Positions 1-7,306 of a stretch of 36,426 nt of DNA are shown one piece after another. Within the stretch, counting starts at the first letter, position 1; each line of letters starts with the position of its first letter. Origin of the DNA: Alphaproteobacteria bacterium. GTDB taxonomy: Bacteria; Pseudomonadota; Alphaproteobacteria; UBA6615. A program made the translations under genes and the position numbers. The stretch is from positions 1 through 36,426 of the forward strand of contig JAALLF010000025.1 of NCBI GenBank assembly GCA_011087645.1. Direction: 5' to 3'. Below the pieces are notes generated by a model. It had not been told where the DNA came from. It ran no database searches and saw only the letters and a list, made by a program, of their open reading frames with translations.

Positions 1-127
1 CTTTGCTTCCAAGATAAAGTGTTGCGTCGACCAGTTGAGATCACCCCTCGAAAGCCGCCGTCGATCCGACAGAATTACCAATAGTGTAAAATGGAGGATA
101 GCTGTCGGGCGTCTTTCGCCTCGCCCC
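1..127. other. Left edge of window, no gene seen
   Basis: No convincing gene, RNA or repeat is visible here. It lies downstream of the minus-strand LysR gene. No clear GC hairpin with a U-tract was seen. Confidence 0.5.
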
Positions 128-1036
128 TCACGCCGCCACGTCCATCGGCCGTTGCTTGAAATAGTCGACCAGGTAATCGACGAAGGCGCGCACCTTGGCC
201 GAGAGATGACGGCCCGGCGGGTAGATGGCGTGCACCGCGGGCTCCGGCAGGCTGTAGGCCTGCAGCACCTCCTCCAGGCGGCCGTCGCACAGATCCTGAC
301 CGACCATCCAGGTCGGCAGGTTGACGATGCCGACCCCTTCCAGCGCCGCCTCCAGCAGGGCCTCGGCATTGTTCGAGGTGATATTGCCGGTCGCCGGCAC
401 CATATATTCCCGGCCGTCGGGGCCGATCATGCGCCAGGCATTGCCGGTCGAAAGATAGGCGTAGTTTAGACAGTTATGGGCCTCAAGCTCGCGCGGGTCT
501 TGCGGCCGGCCCGCGCTGTCCCAATAGGCCGGCGTCGCCGCGATCACCCGGCGCGCGTCGGCCAGCTTGCGCGAAATAAGGCTGGAATCTTTGAGCTCAC
601 CGACCCGGATCAACATATCCGCGCCCTCGGCGATGGGGTCGACGAACTGGTCGGTCATCGACACTTCGAGGCGGATTTCCGGGTAACGGACGAGAAACCC
701 GCCCAGCGCCGGCACCACATGGCGGCGGCCAAAGACCACCGGCATGTTCACCCGCAAGACGCCGCGCGGTTCGGCATTAAGCTGCGATATGGCCGATTCC
801 GCCTCGTCGATATCGGCCAAAATACGCCGGCAGCGCTCGTAATAGGCGCGGCCCTCCTCGGTCGGCCCCAGACGCCGCGTGGTGCGGTTGAACAGCCGCG
901 CGCCGAGCCGGTCTTCCAGGCGCGAAATCTGCTTGCTCACCGCTGACGGGGTCAGGTTCATCTGCCGGGCGGTGGCCGAAAAACTGCCGGTATCGACGGC
1001 TTTGACGAATAGATCCATCGAGGTCAGAGTATCCAT
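128..1036 (-). CDS. LysR-family transcriptional regulator
   Basis: About 302 aa. The N-terminus is a LysR winged helix-turn-helix: it starts MDTLTSMDLF and continues through SATARQMNLTPSAVSKQISR and a LEDRLGARLFNRTTRR-type recognition segment. The rest fits the LysR effector-binding domain, which in this family senses a small ligand and tunes DNA binding. The sequence resembles the CrgA/DsdC-like group, whose members often regulate a neighbouring divergent gene. An upstream in-frame ATG exists at 1066, but the family's usual N-terminus starts at the chosen ATG. The target is unknown; the divergent gene at 1119 and the aldolase beyond it are the obvious candidates. Family assignment is secure, specificity is not known. 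Confidence 0.92.
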   Translation of the reverse strand: MDTLTSMDLFVKAVDTGSFSATARQMNLTPSAVSKQISRLEDRLGARLFNRTTRRLGPTEEGRAYYERCRRILADIDEAESAISQLNAEPRGVLRVNMPVVFGRRHVVPALGGFLVRYPEIRLEVSMTDQFVDPIAEGADMLIRVGELKDSSLISRKLADARRVIAATPAYWDSAGRPQDPRELEAHNCLNYAYLSTGNAWRMIGPDGREYMVPATGNITSNNAEALLEAALEGVGIVNLPTWMVGQDLCDGRLEEVLQAYSLPEPAVHAIYPPGRHLSAKVRAFVDYLVDYFKQRPMDVAA

Positions 1037-1048
1037 GGCGCGCTCATT

Positions 1049-1065
1049 TGTTCCGTGTAGGAACA
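1049..1065. promoter_or_regulatory. Inverted repeat, candidate LysR operator
   Basis: A perfect 6-bp dyad with a 5-bp spacer, TGTTCC-N5-GGAACA, sits 13 bp before the LysR start codon and between the divergent genes. LysR proteins usually bind dyads in such divergent regions and repress themselves. Assignment as the operator is inferred from position and symmetry. Confidence 0.45.
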
Positions 1066-1118
1066 TATTTGTTATATTTTTGCCGACGGATCAATAGCTA
1101 CTAAGGGACCCCCCGCGC

Positions 1119-1556
1119 GTGTCTGACCAATCAAGGCCGCAAATCGTTATCTATGCCCTGGCCGATGCCTGCGCCGCATTAGCGGCGGCGGCCGAGCACG
1201 GCACCGCCATCACCCTGGTCAGCCCCGCCGGGGCGGCGGCCTTTGCTGGGCCGACCTGGTTTCGCGCCGTGGTGACGCAGGCCGGCGCGCAAGTGCCCAG
1301 TGCCAAGTTCGACTGCGCGCTCGACTGCGCCGGCGACGCCGGGTTGGCGATGGCGGCGATCCGCGAAGGCGTGCCGGCGATTTGTTTCAACGGGCCGGAC
1401 GCAGCGCGTTGCAAAATCGAAGACATCGCGGCGCAGTCGGGCTGCGCGATCGCGTCCATCGATTACGAAAGCGCGCTCAATCTCGACCAGTGCGCCGAGC
1501 CGCTGGCCACCTGCCGCGCCTGGTTGGCCCAAAAATTGGCAGAAAACGAGCCCTGA
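1119..1556 (+). CDS. Hypothetical protein, Ala/Cys-rich, upstream of aldolase
   Basis: 145 aa starting with GTG (MSDQSRPQIV); I do not recognise the family. It has no signal peptide or membrane segment. The pattern of alternating hydrophobic strands and Ala-rich helices (IVIYALADACAALAAAAEHG near the start, then GVPAICFNGPDAARCKIEDI) suggests a small alpha/beta fold. There are several cysteines (in DCALDCAG, AICFNG, ARCKIE, SGCAIA, LDQCAE, ATCRAW). It is divergent from the LysR gene and about 100 bp upstream of the class I aldolase on the same strand, so it may be co-transcribed with it. Codon use looks like that of its neighbours, which supports a real gene. Function unknown. Confidence 0.7.
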   Translation: MSDQSRPQIVIYALADACAALAAAAEHGTAITLVSPAGAAAFAGPTWFRAVVTQAGAQVPSAKFDCALDCAGDAGLAMAAIREGVPAICFNGPDAARCKIEDIAAQSGCAIASIDYESALNLDQCAEPLATCRAWLAQKLAENEP

Positions 1557-1653
1557 CAATTGCCAAACGGCCACCGGTCGGTTAAGTCAGATTGCCGATT
1601 GCGCCTGGCCCCGCGCGGCGATTTCAACCTGTTCAACGCACGGGATCATAACC

Positions 1654-2574
1654 ATGAAAGTCACCCAACGGGTCCGCAAGATCCTGTCTTGCTACGAGGC
1701 CGACAACCCCGGCAGTAAAACCAATTTGGCCCGCATTTTGATGACCGGAAAGCTGGCCGGCACCGGCAAGATGGTGATCTTGCCCGTCGATCAGGGTTGG
1801 GAACACGGGCCGGCGCGCAGCTTCGCGCCCAACCCACCAGCCTACGACCCGCATTATTTCTTCAAGCTAGCGGTCGATGCCGGGTTGAACGCCTACGCCG
1901 CCCCGCTCGGTCAGCTCGAAGCCGGCGCCGATACCTTCGCCGGCTCGGTACCGATGATTTTGAAACTCAACAATTCGAACTCCCACGCCACCACCAAGGA
2001 TCAGGCGATCACCGCCTCGGTGGGTGACGCGTTGCGCCTGGGCTGCGCGGCCGTCGGCTTCACCATGTATCCCGGCTCCGACGACCAGTTCGAGATGGTC
2101 GAGGAAATCCGCGAAATCGCCGAGGAGGCGAAATCGTGCGGACTGGCCGTGGTCATCTGGTCCTATCCGCGCGGCGGCAATCTGTCCAAGGAAGGCGAAA
2201 CGGCGATCGATGTCACCGCCTATGCGGCGCATCTCGCCGCACAGTTGGGCGCCCATATCATCAAGGTGAAACCACCGACCGACTTCATCGAGCAGCCCGA
2301 CGCCAAGAAGGTCTACGAGGCGCAGAATATCGATGTCTCCACCTTGAGCGCGCGGATTGCCCATGTGCTGCAGTCGTCGTTCAACGGCCGGCGTCTGGTG
2401 GTGTTTTCCGGCGGCGCGGCGAAGGGCACCGATGAAATCTACGACGAGATTCGACAACTGCGCGACGGCGGCGCGTCGGGATCGATCATCGGACGCAACA
2501 GCTTCCAGCGTTCGCGCGAGGATGCGTTGAAACTGCTCAACGACATCGTGCGGATCTATCAGGGTAAGTTCTGA
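1654..2574 (+). CDS. fbaB: Class I fructose-bisphosphate aldolase (DhnA/FbaB type)
   Basis: 306 aa. Cleaves fructose 1,6-bisphosphate to dihydroxyacetone phosphate and glyceraldehyde 3-phosphate through a lysine Schiff base, in cytosolic glycolysis/gluconeogenesis. It belongs to the archaeal-type class I (DhnA) family: MVILPVDQGWEHGP near residues 40-53 is the family's phosphate/active-site start, the HIIKVKPP segment carries the likely Schiff-base Lys204, and FSGGAAKG near the C-terminus fits the phosphate-binding loop. The reading frame is open further upstream to 1300, but the ATG at 1654 gives the family's normal length and start (MKVTQRVRKIL). It is followed 35 bp later by thiE. DhnA relatives can also act on other sugar phosphates, so the exact substrate is probable rather than proved. 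Confidence 0.9.
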   Translation: MKVTQRVRKILSCYEADNPGSKTNLARILMTGKLAGTGKMVILPVDQGWEHGPARSFAPNPPAYDPHYFFKLAVDAGLNAYAAPLGQLEAGADTFAGSVPMILKLNNSNSHATTKDQAITASVGDALRLGCAAVGFTMYPGSDDQFEMVEEIREIAEEAKSCGLAVVIWSYPRGGNLSKEGETAIDVTAYAAHLAAQLGAHIIKVKPPTDFIEQPDAKKVYEAQNIDVSTLSARIAHVLQSSFNGRRLVVFSGGAAKGTDEIYDEIRQLRDGGASGSIIGRNSFQRSREDALKLLNDIVRIYQGKF

Positions 2575-2609
2575 GCCGAGCTCAGAACCCCTGCCCCGAG
2601 CCCTCGCCC

Positions 2610-3296
2610 TTGGCCAACCCTACCCCGTCGTGCCGGCTCTACCTGGTGACGCCGCCGAGCCTCGCCGGGGACGCCCTAACTAGCTTTGTCGATGCCTTGG
2701 GCGCGGCTTTGAACGCCGGTGACGTCGCCTGCCTACAGATACGCTTGAAGGACCGCGACGATATACCGGCCCCCGACGCGGAAATCCGGCGGGTGACGGA
2801 GGCTCTCATCCCCATCGCCCAAGCTCACAACGTCGCTGTTATCATGAACGACCGTCCCGATCTGGCGGCCGAATTGGATTGCGACGGTGTCCATATCGGC
2901 CAGCAGGACGCGGCCTATAAGGACACCCGCGCGACCGTTGGCGCCGACGCCATAGTCGGCGTCACCTGTCACGATTCCCGCCATCTGGCGATGGCCGCGG
3001 CGGAAGCCGGCGCCGACTATGTGGCCTTTGGGGCATTCTACCCAACCACCACCAAATCGCCGAAGGCCTCGGCCCGGCCCGATCTATTGCAGTGGTGGAG
3101 CGAGGTCATGGAGACGCCCTGCATCGCCATCGGCGGGATCACCGTCGAGAACTGCGCACCACTTATTTCCGCCGGTGCGGACTTTCTCGCGGTCTCCGCC
3201 GGCGTATGGAACCATCCCCAAGGACCGGGAGCCGCCATCGCGGAATTCAACGCGGCGATTGGGGCGGCGATGGAACAGGCTCAGACCGCCGATTGA
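2610..3296 (+). CDS. thiE: Thiamine-phosphate synthase
   Basis: 228 aa. Joins hydroxymethylpyrimidine pyrophosphate and thiazole phosphate to give thiamine monophosphate. The TIM-barrel motifs are in order: LQIRLKDRD (about residues 41-49), IMNDRPDLA (pyrimidine pocket), CDGVHIGQQD, VGVTCHDS, YVAFGAFYPTTTK (pyrophosphate loop), IAIGGI and FLAVSAGVW. The start used is TTG at 2610; no ATG lies in a better position and no strong ribosome binding site is visible, so the first few residues are uncertain. No TPP riboswitch is visible in the short gap after the aldolase gene, so expression probably depends on read-through from upstream. The K of QIRLKDRD and the TTTK loop indicate an active enzyme. 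Confidence 0.93.
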   Translation: MANPTPSCRLYLVTPPSLAGDALTSFVDALGAALNAGDVACLQIRLKDRDDIPAPDAEIRRVTEALIPIAQAHNVAVIMNDRPDLAAELDCDGVHIGQQDAAYKDTRATVGADAIVGVTCHDSRHLAMAAAEAGADYVAFGAFYPTTTKSPKASARPDLLQWWSEVMETPCIAIGGITVENCAPLISAGADFLAVSAGVWNHPQGPGAAIAEFNAAIGAAMEQAQTAD

Positions 3297-3367
3297 CGCC
3301 GCCGTTGCGTTGGCCCCGGTCAACTGCTAGAGCAACGCCGCAAACATTCTCGCATAGGCATGAAGTT

Positions 3368-3937
3368 ATGAAGATCGACGGTAACGAAATCCGTCCCGGC
3401 AATGTTATTGAACATCAAGATCGGCTGTGGCGGGCGATCAAGATTCAGCACGTTAAACCGGGCAAAGGCGGCGCATATCTGCAAGTCGAACTGCGCGAAG
3501 TGCGCGATGGCACCAAATTGAACGAGCGCTTTCGTTCCGCCGAAACCGTCGAGCGCGTCCGCCTGGACCAGAAGGAATACCAATTCCTGTTCGCCGACGG
3601 CGACCAGTACACCTTCATGGATCAGGACACCTACGAGCAGGTGACCCTGGGCAGCGACATTTTGGGTGAAGAACAGACCCAATTTCTGCAAGACGGGATG
3701 ATCGTCACCATCGAATCTTACGAAGATTCGCCGATCGGCCTGGAACTCCCCGAGCGGGTGACCCTGGCCGTGGTGGAGGCCGACGCGGTGGTCAAAGGCC
3801 AGACCGCATCCTCGTCGTATAAGCCAGCGGTTTTGGAAAACGGCGTGAAAGTGCTGGTGCCGCCCCATATCGAGGCCGGGACGCGGATTGTTGTGTCAAC
3901 CGCGGACGCCACCTACGTCGAACGCGCCAAGGACTAG
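3368..3937 (+). CDS. efp: Translation elongation factor P
   Basis: 189 aa, the normal EF-P length. Binds stalled ribosomes between the P and E sites and relieves pausing at polyproline runs. The N-terminal KOW-like domain starts MKIDGNEIRPGNVIEHQDRL; the loop KPGKGGAYLQVELR holds Lys33, the position lysinylated in E. coli EF-P. The two OB domains follow, with SPIGLELPERVTL in the middle domain and GTRIVVSTADATYVERAKD at the C-terminus. The ATG at 3368 is preferred to the long upstream extension. No EpmA/EpmB genes lie in this window. The next gene is an IMPase homologue, a pairing I know from other alphaproteobacteria. The strongly Pro-rich OmpA-like protein encoded at 4962 would be a natural client (inference). 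Confidence 0.97.
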   Translation: MKIDGNEIRPGNVIEHQDRLWRAIKIQHVKPGKGGAYLQVELREVRDGTKLNERFRSAETVERVRLDQKEYQFLFADGDQYTFMDQDTYEQVTLGSDILGEEQTQFLQDGMIVTIESYEDSPIGLELPERVTLAVVEADAVVKGQTASSSYKPAVLENGVKVLVPPHIEAGTRIVVSTADATYVERAKD

Positions 3938-4002
3938 CGCCGTCCAAGACCCGCCGCGCAGCAGCGCTGAGGGCAACCAAACCGACCGAGTAAAGATCAG
4001 CA

Positions 4003-4815
4003 ATGCGTACTCCGATCATTAATGTTATGGACCGCGCCGCGCGGCGCGCCGGCCGGGTTTTGGCGCGCGATTTCGGCGAGGTGCAACAGTTGCAGGCATC
4101 GCGCAAAGGCGCCGGCGATTTTGTCACCGCCGGCGTGCGCAAAGCCTCGCAGACCCTGCGCTACGAGCTGGAAAAGGCGCGGCCGAAGTTCACCTTTTAC
4201 GGCGAACCCGCGACATCGGACGAACAGCTGGCGGAAAAACATTGCTGGATCGTCAGCCCCCTGGTCGGCACGGTGAACTATGTGCACGGACAGCCCCATT
4301 TCGCCATATCGATCGCCCATGAAGAAGATGGCAATCTTATCGAGAGCGTCGTCTACGATCCGTTGAGCGAAGAACTGTTCTGGGCCGTGCGTAATACCGG
4401 CGCCTATCTGAACGATACGCGCCTGCGGGTCTCGGCGCGGCAAAATATCAACGAAGGCGTGATTGCCACCGGTATGCCGGCCGTTGCCCAAGGCGACCAT
4501 CCGCGCTATCTCGCCACCCTCACCGCGGTCATGGCCGACGCCGGTGGTATCCGGCAGTTCGGTGCGCCAGCGCTCGATCTGGCCTATCTCGCGGCCGGCC
4601 GCTTCGACGGATATTGGCACTTCGAGCTACCGCCCGAAGAGATCGCCGCGGGCATCTTGATGGTGCGCGAAGCCGGCGGGTTTATCAGCGATTTCGCCGG
4701 CCGCGACACCATGATGACCGATGGCGATGTGGTCGCCGGCAATAGCCAGCTGCATGACATTCTATTGCGTTGCCTGCGGACGGCCGATCCCGGCCCTTCG
4801 GCGGCCGAGAATTAG
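4003..4815 (+). CDS. Inositol-monophosphatase-family protein, probably catalytically dead
   Basis: 270 aa and full length for the family, with the fold clearly kept (FDGYW, GAPALDLAYLAAGRFDG, GGFISDFAGRDTMMTDGDVVAGN). The metal-binding residues are not. The normal WIVDPLDGTTN motif reads WIVSPLVGTVN, giving Ser85 and Val88 in place of the two aspartates. The usual PWDIAAG reads PEEIAAG, with Glu213 at the third aspartate. The D of the DFVT-x-x-D motif is Val45. GEE reads GEP (Glu68 kept, next Glu lost). Active IMPases (SuhB) need these residues to bind two or three Mg ions, so hydrolysis of inositol phosphate is unlikely. SuhB also has a non-enzymatic role in rRNA transcription antitermination in E. 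coli; such a role is possible here but unproved. The gene lies 65 bp after efp. The frame is intact, so it is a pseudoenzyme rather than a pseudogene. Confidence 0.88.
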   Translation: MRTPIINVMDRAARRAGRVLARDFGEVQQLQASRKGAGDFVTAGVRKASQTLRYELEKARPKFTFYGEPATSDEQLAEKHCWIVSPLVGTVNYVHGQPHFAISIAHEEDGNLIESVVYDPLSEELFWAVRNTGAYLNDTRLRVSARQNINEGVIATGMPAVAQGDHPRYLATLTAVMADAGGIRQFGAPALDLAYLAAGRFDGYWHFELPPEEIAAGILMVREAGGFISDFAGRDTMMTDGDVVAGNSQLHDILLRCLRTADPGPSAAEN

Positions 4816-4961
4816 CGCGCCGTGCCACTTTCGAATCGGTTGTTCCCAGCGCCACGGCTAGGGTAAGGTGCTGCGTTCGGTCGGCTGGGTTTACCCCCGC
4901 CGCCGCCGCGGGTATTAAATCACCCACCGTTTTCGAGAACAATTCCGGGACACCGGGGGTC

Positions 4962-6008
4962 ATGATCCGCAACTTTCCGTCCACCAAGAAAACAACGACG
5001 CGGACAGCAACTGTCGCGGCGCTGGCGGTGACACTGGTTATTCTAGCGCCGCCTCAACAAGCATCCGCCCAATCCGGCTACCTGTCCCGCGATCCCAATG
5101 TCAGAATCGATATGAGCGTGCTGGAAGAGTTGGGTCTACCGGCCACGGTCGCCGGGCAACATATACCCAGCGACATCGTGGTTAGACCGCCGGTGCTGTT
5201 CCCGCCGACCTCGCCGCCCCGTTCGCACCTGACCGGCCCGCTGCTCAACCGGCAGCTAAATTTGGTTCAGCCGGCCCCCCGGCGGGCTTCTACACTGCCA
5301 CCCCGTCCGGTCGCCGCGCCGGCGCCAACGGTGGTTGTGGCAGCGCCGCCAGCACCCGAACCAACACCGGCACCGGCGTCAGCACCGGTTACCGTCGATA
5401 TACCCGTCGCGGAAGTCCCCACACCGCCACCGCCGGTAACGGCGCCACCGGCTGCCGCCCCGGAACCCGCGCCCATCGTTGCTGCACCAGCGCCGGCCGC
5501 CGCGCCCGCGGAAGAGGTGAAAGTCGCCGCGACGCCCGAACCCGCGCCTGTTGTGGAAACCCCGACACCCGTTGTCGAGACCCCGGTCGAACCTGCTCCA
5601 GAGCCGCCGACCACAACCGCCCTGACACCATCGCCCACCGGTGCGGCGCCGGCAGCCTCCGTGCAGACCGCGTCGCTGCCACCGCAAGGCGGCAGCGATA
5701 ATGCCTACCGCGTCCTGTTCGACGACAAGTCCTTCAAGATTTCCGACACCGCCCGCGAGCCGCTGCAGGAACTGTCCAACGCGATGAAAGAAAGCGAAAA
5801 CCTGCGGGTCCAACTTATTGCCTACGCGCAAGGCACGTCGGAGACCGCCAGCTTAGCCCGCCGCCTGTCGCTGTCGCGGGCCTTGGCGGTACGCACATTT
5901 CTGATCAACCAAGGTGTCCGCAGTACCCGCATGGATGTGCGCGCCCTGGGCATTAAATCCACCAGTGGCCCGGCCGACCGGGTCGATGCGGTCCTTATAG
6001 AACGGTGA
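4962..6008 (+). CDS. Secreted Pro/Ala-rich protein with C-terminal OmpA-like domain
   Basis: 348 aa. A signal peptide is visible: basic start MIRNFPSTKK, hydrophobic core at about residues 17-30, and cleavage after the ASA at 34-36. Residues about 105-240 form a low-complexity linker of Pro, Ala, Val, Glu and Thr (repeats such as APAPAA, PAPEP, VVETP). Residues about 248-348 look like an OmpA/Pal-type domain (YRVLFDDKSFKISDTAREPL, then LSLSRALAVRTFLINQGV and the VRALG segment). The peptidoglycan-contacting Asp of the usual GHTD motif is replaced (IAYAQG, Gln290), while the LSxSRA arginine is kept, so wall binding is doubtful. It lies upstream of the MotA/MotB-like pair on the same strand and may be part of the same envelope system. 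The upstream ATG/GTG options give no signal peptide. Confidence 0.8.
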   Translation: MIRNFPSTKKTTTRTATVAALAVTLVILAPPQQASAQSGYLSRDPNVRIDMSVLEELGLPATVAGQHIPSDIVVRPPVLFPPTSPPRSHLTGPLLNRQLNLVQPAPRRASTLPPRPVAAPAPTVVVAAPPAPEPTPAPASAPVTVDIPVAEVPTPPPPVTAPPAAAPEPAPIVAAPAPAAAPAEEVKVAATPEPAPVVETPTPVVETPVEPAPEPPTTTALTPSPTGAAPAASVQTASLPPQGGSDNAYRVLFDDKSFKISDTAREPLQELSNAMKESENLRVQLIAYAQGTSETASLARRLSLSRALAVRTFLINQGVRSTRMDVRALGIKSTSGPADRVDAVLIER

Positions 6009-6135
6009 CCCCGCCCGCTAATTCTGCCCTAAATTTGTCACAGTACCATCCCAAGGTAGGGCCTCTCTATTTCGTCCACTTCCCAGCCGACCCCGCAACA
6101 GACGGCTTTCGCGGCACCGCCACGGTAATCTACCC

Positions 6136-7290
6136 ATGACCCACCCGCGACGATACCTGACCCGGATGGCGATATTTCTGCTCCTCGCCGCCGCCGCCGT
6201 GGCCGCGCTGTACGCGCAACTACTCGCTTCCTTCATGGCCAACCCGTTTATCAACGGCGTTATCGTGTTCGTGCTGGCGTTCGGCATATTGTACGTATTT
6301 CGTCAGGTCTGGATGCTCAATGTCGAGGTCAATTGGATCGAGACCTACCGCAGCGAACGGCCGGGTCTGTCGGTTGCCGCCTCGCCGCGATTACTGGCGC
6401 CGATGGCCACCATGTTCGGCGAGCGCAGCGGCCGGCTCAGCCTGTCGACCATGTCCTTGCGCTCGATCCTCGATGGGATCAGCTCGCGCCTCGACGAATC
6501 GCGCGACCTCTCGCGCTATCTCATCGGCCTGCTTATTTTCCTCGGCCTGCTCGGCACCTTCTGGGGGCTGCTGCAGACCGTGCGTTCGGTCGCCGGCGTA
6601 ATCGCCGGGCTGCAGGTTACCGGCGGCGACGTGACCGAAGTCTTCGATTCCTTAAAGCAAGGCCTCAACGCGCCACTGGCGGGTATGGGTACGGCGTTCA
6701 GTTCGTCACTATTCGGCCTCGCCGGCTCGCTAATCCTGGGCTTTCTCGACCTGCAGGCAGGGGCGGCGCAGAACCGGTTCTATAATGAATTGGAGGAGTG
6801 GCTGAGCGGCCAGACGCGGGTGTCGAGCGGCGCCGGCGGCATCATCGAGGGCGACCACAGCGTGCCCGCCTATATCCAGGCCCTGCTGGAGAATACCGCG
6901 GACTCGCTTGATAATCTGCAACGCACCATCGCCCAGGGCGAAGCCACCAGAGGCAAAACCGATGTGGCGCTGACTGTTTTGGCCGACGGGCTGACCACCC
7001 TGACAGACCAGATGCGCACCGAGCAGGATTTGATGCTACGGCTGGCCCAGTCCCAGAACGACATGCAGCCAGTGCTGCAAAAATTGGCCGAAGGCGCCAC
7101 CGCCGATACCACCGGCGCCATCGACGAAGCGACGCGTAGTCATATTCGCAATGTCGACATCTATTTAGCCCGGCTGGTCGAGGAATCGTCGAGTGGACGC
7201 ACGCAGATGGTACAGGAACTGCGCGCGGAAATTCGCCTGCTCGCCCGCACCATCGCCGCCAGTTCCGACGAAGGCGACGGTCGTCGCTAG
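6136..7290 (+). CDS. MotA/TolQ/ExbB-like inner-membrane proton-channel protein
   Basis: 384 aa. Four hydrophobic segments are visible: about residues 11-33, 38-57, 129-150 (LIGLLIFLGLLGTFWGLLQTV) and 182-206 (AGMGTAFSSSLFGLAGSLILG). The last two match the TolQ/ExbB/MotA channel helices, including the GLLGTFWGL and LAGMGTAFSSSLFG motifs. Between the second and third is a cytosolic stretch of about 70 residues, and a hydrophilic helical C-terminal tail of about 175 residues follows. Proteins of this superfamily form a pentameric stator that uses the proton gradient to turn or pull its partner. The partner here is the MotB-like protein 16 bp downstream. No flagellar genes lie nearby, so flagellar function is doubtful. 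In architecture (long C-tail plus MotB/OmpA partner) the pair recalls ZorA/ZorB, but no defence genes accompany it. Confidence 0.85.
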   Translation: MTHPRRYLTRMAIFLLLAAAAVAALYAQLLASFMANPFINGVIVFVLAFGILYVFRQVWMLNVEVNWIETYRSERPGLSVAASPRLLAPMATMFGERSGRLSLSTMSLRSILDGISSRLDESRDLSRYLIGLLIFLGLLGTFWGLLQTVRSVAGVIAGLQVTGGDVTEVFDSLKQGLNAPLAGMGTAFSSSLFGLAGSLILGFLDLQAGAAQNRFYNELEEWLSGQTRVSSGAGGIIEGDHSVPAYIQALLENTADSLDNLQRTIAQGEATRGKTDVALTVLADGLTTLTDQMRTEQDLMLRLAQSQNDMQPVLQKLAEGATADTTGAIDEATRSHIRNVDIYLARLVEESSSGRTQMVQELRAEIRLLARTIAASSDEGDGRR

Positions 7291-7306
7291 CGCGCGGGGA
7301 TAAGCC

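Noticed and set aside
2575..2609. TPP riboswitch before thiE
   Set aside because: The gap of 35 bp is too short to hold one.
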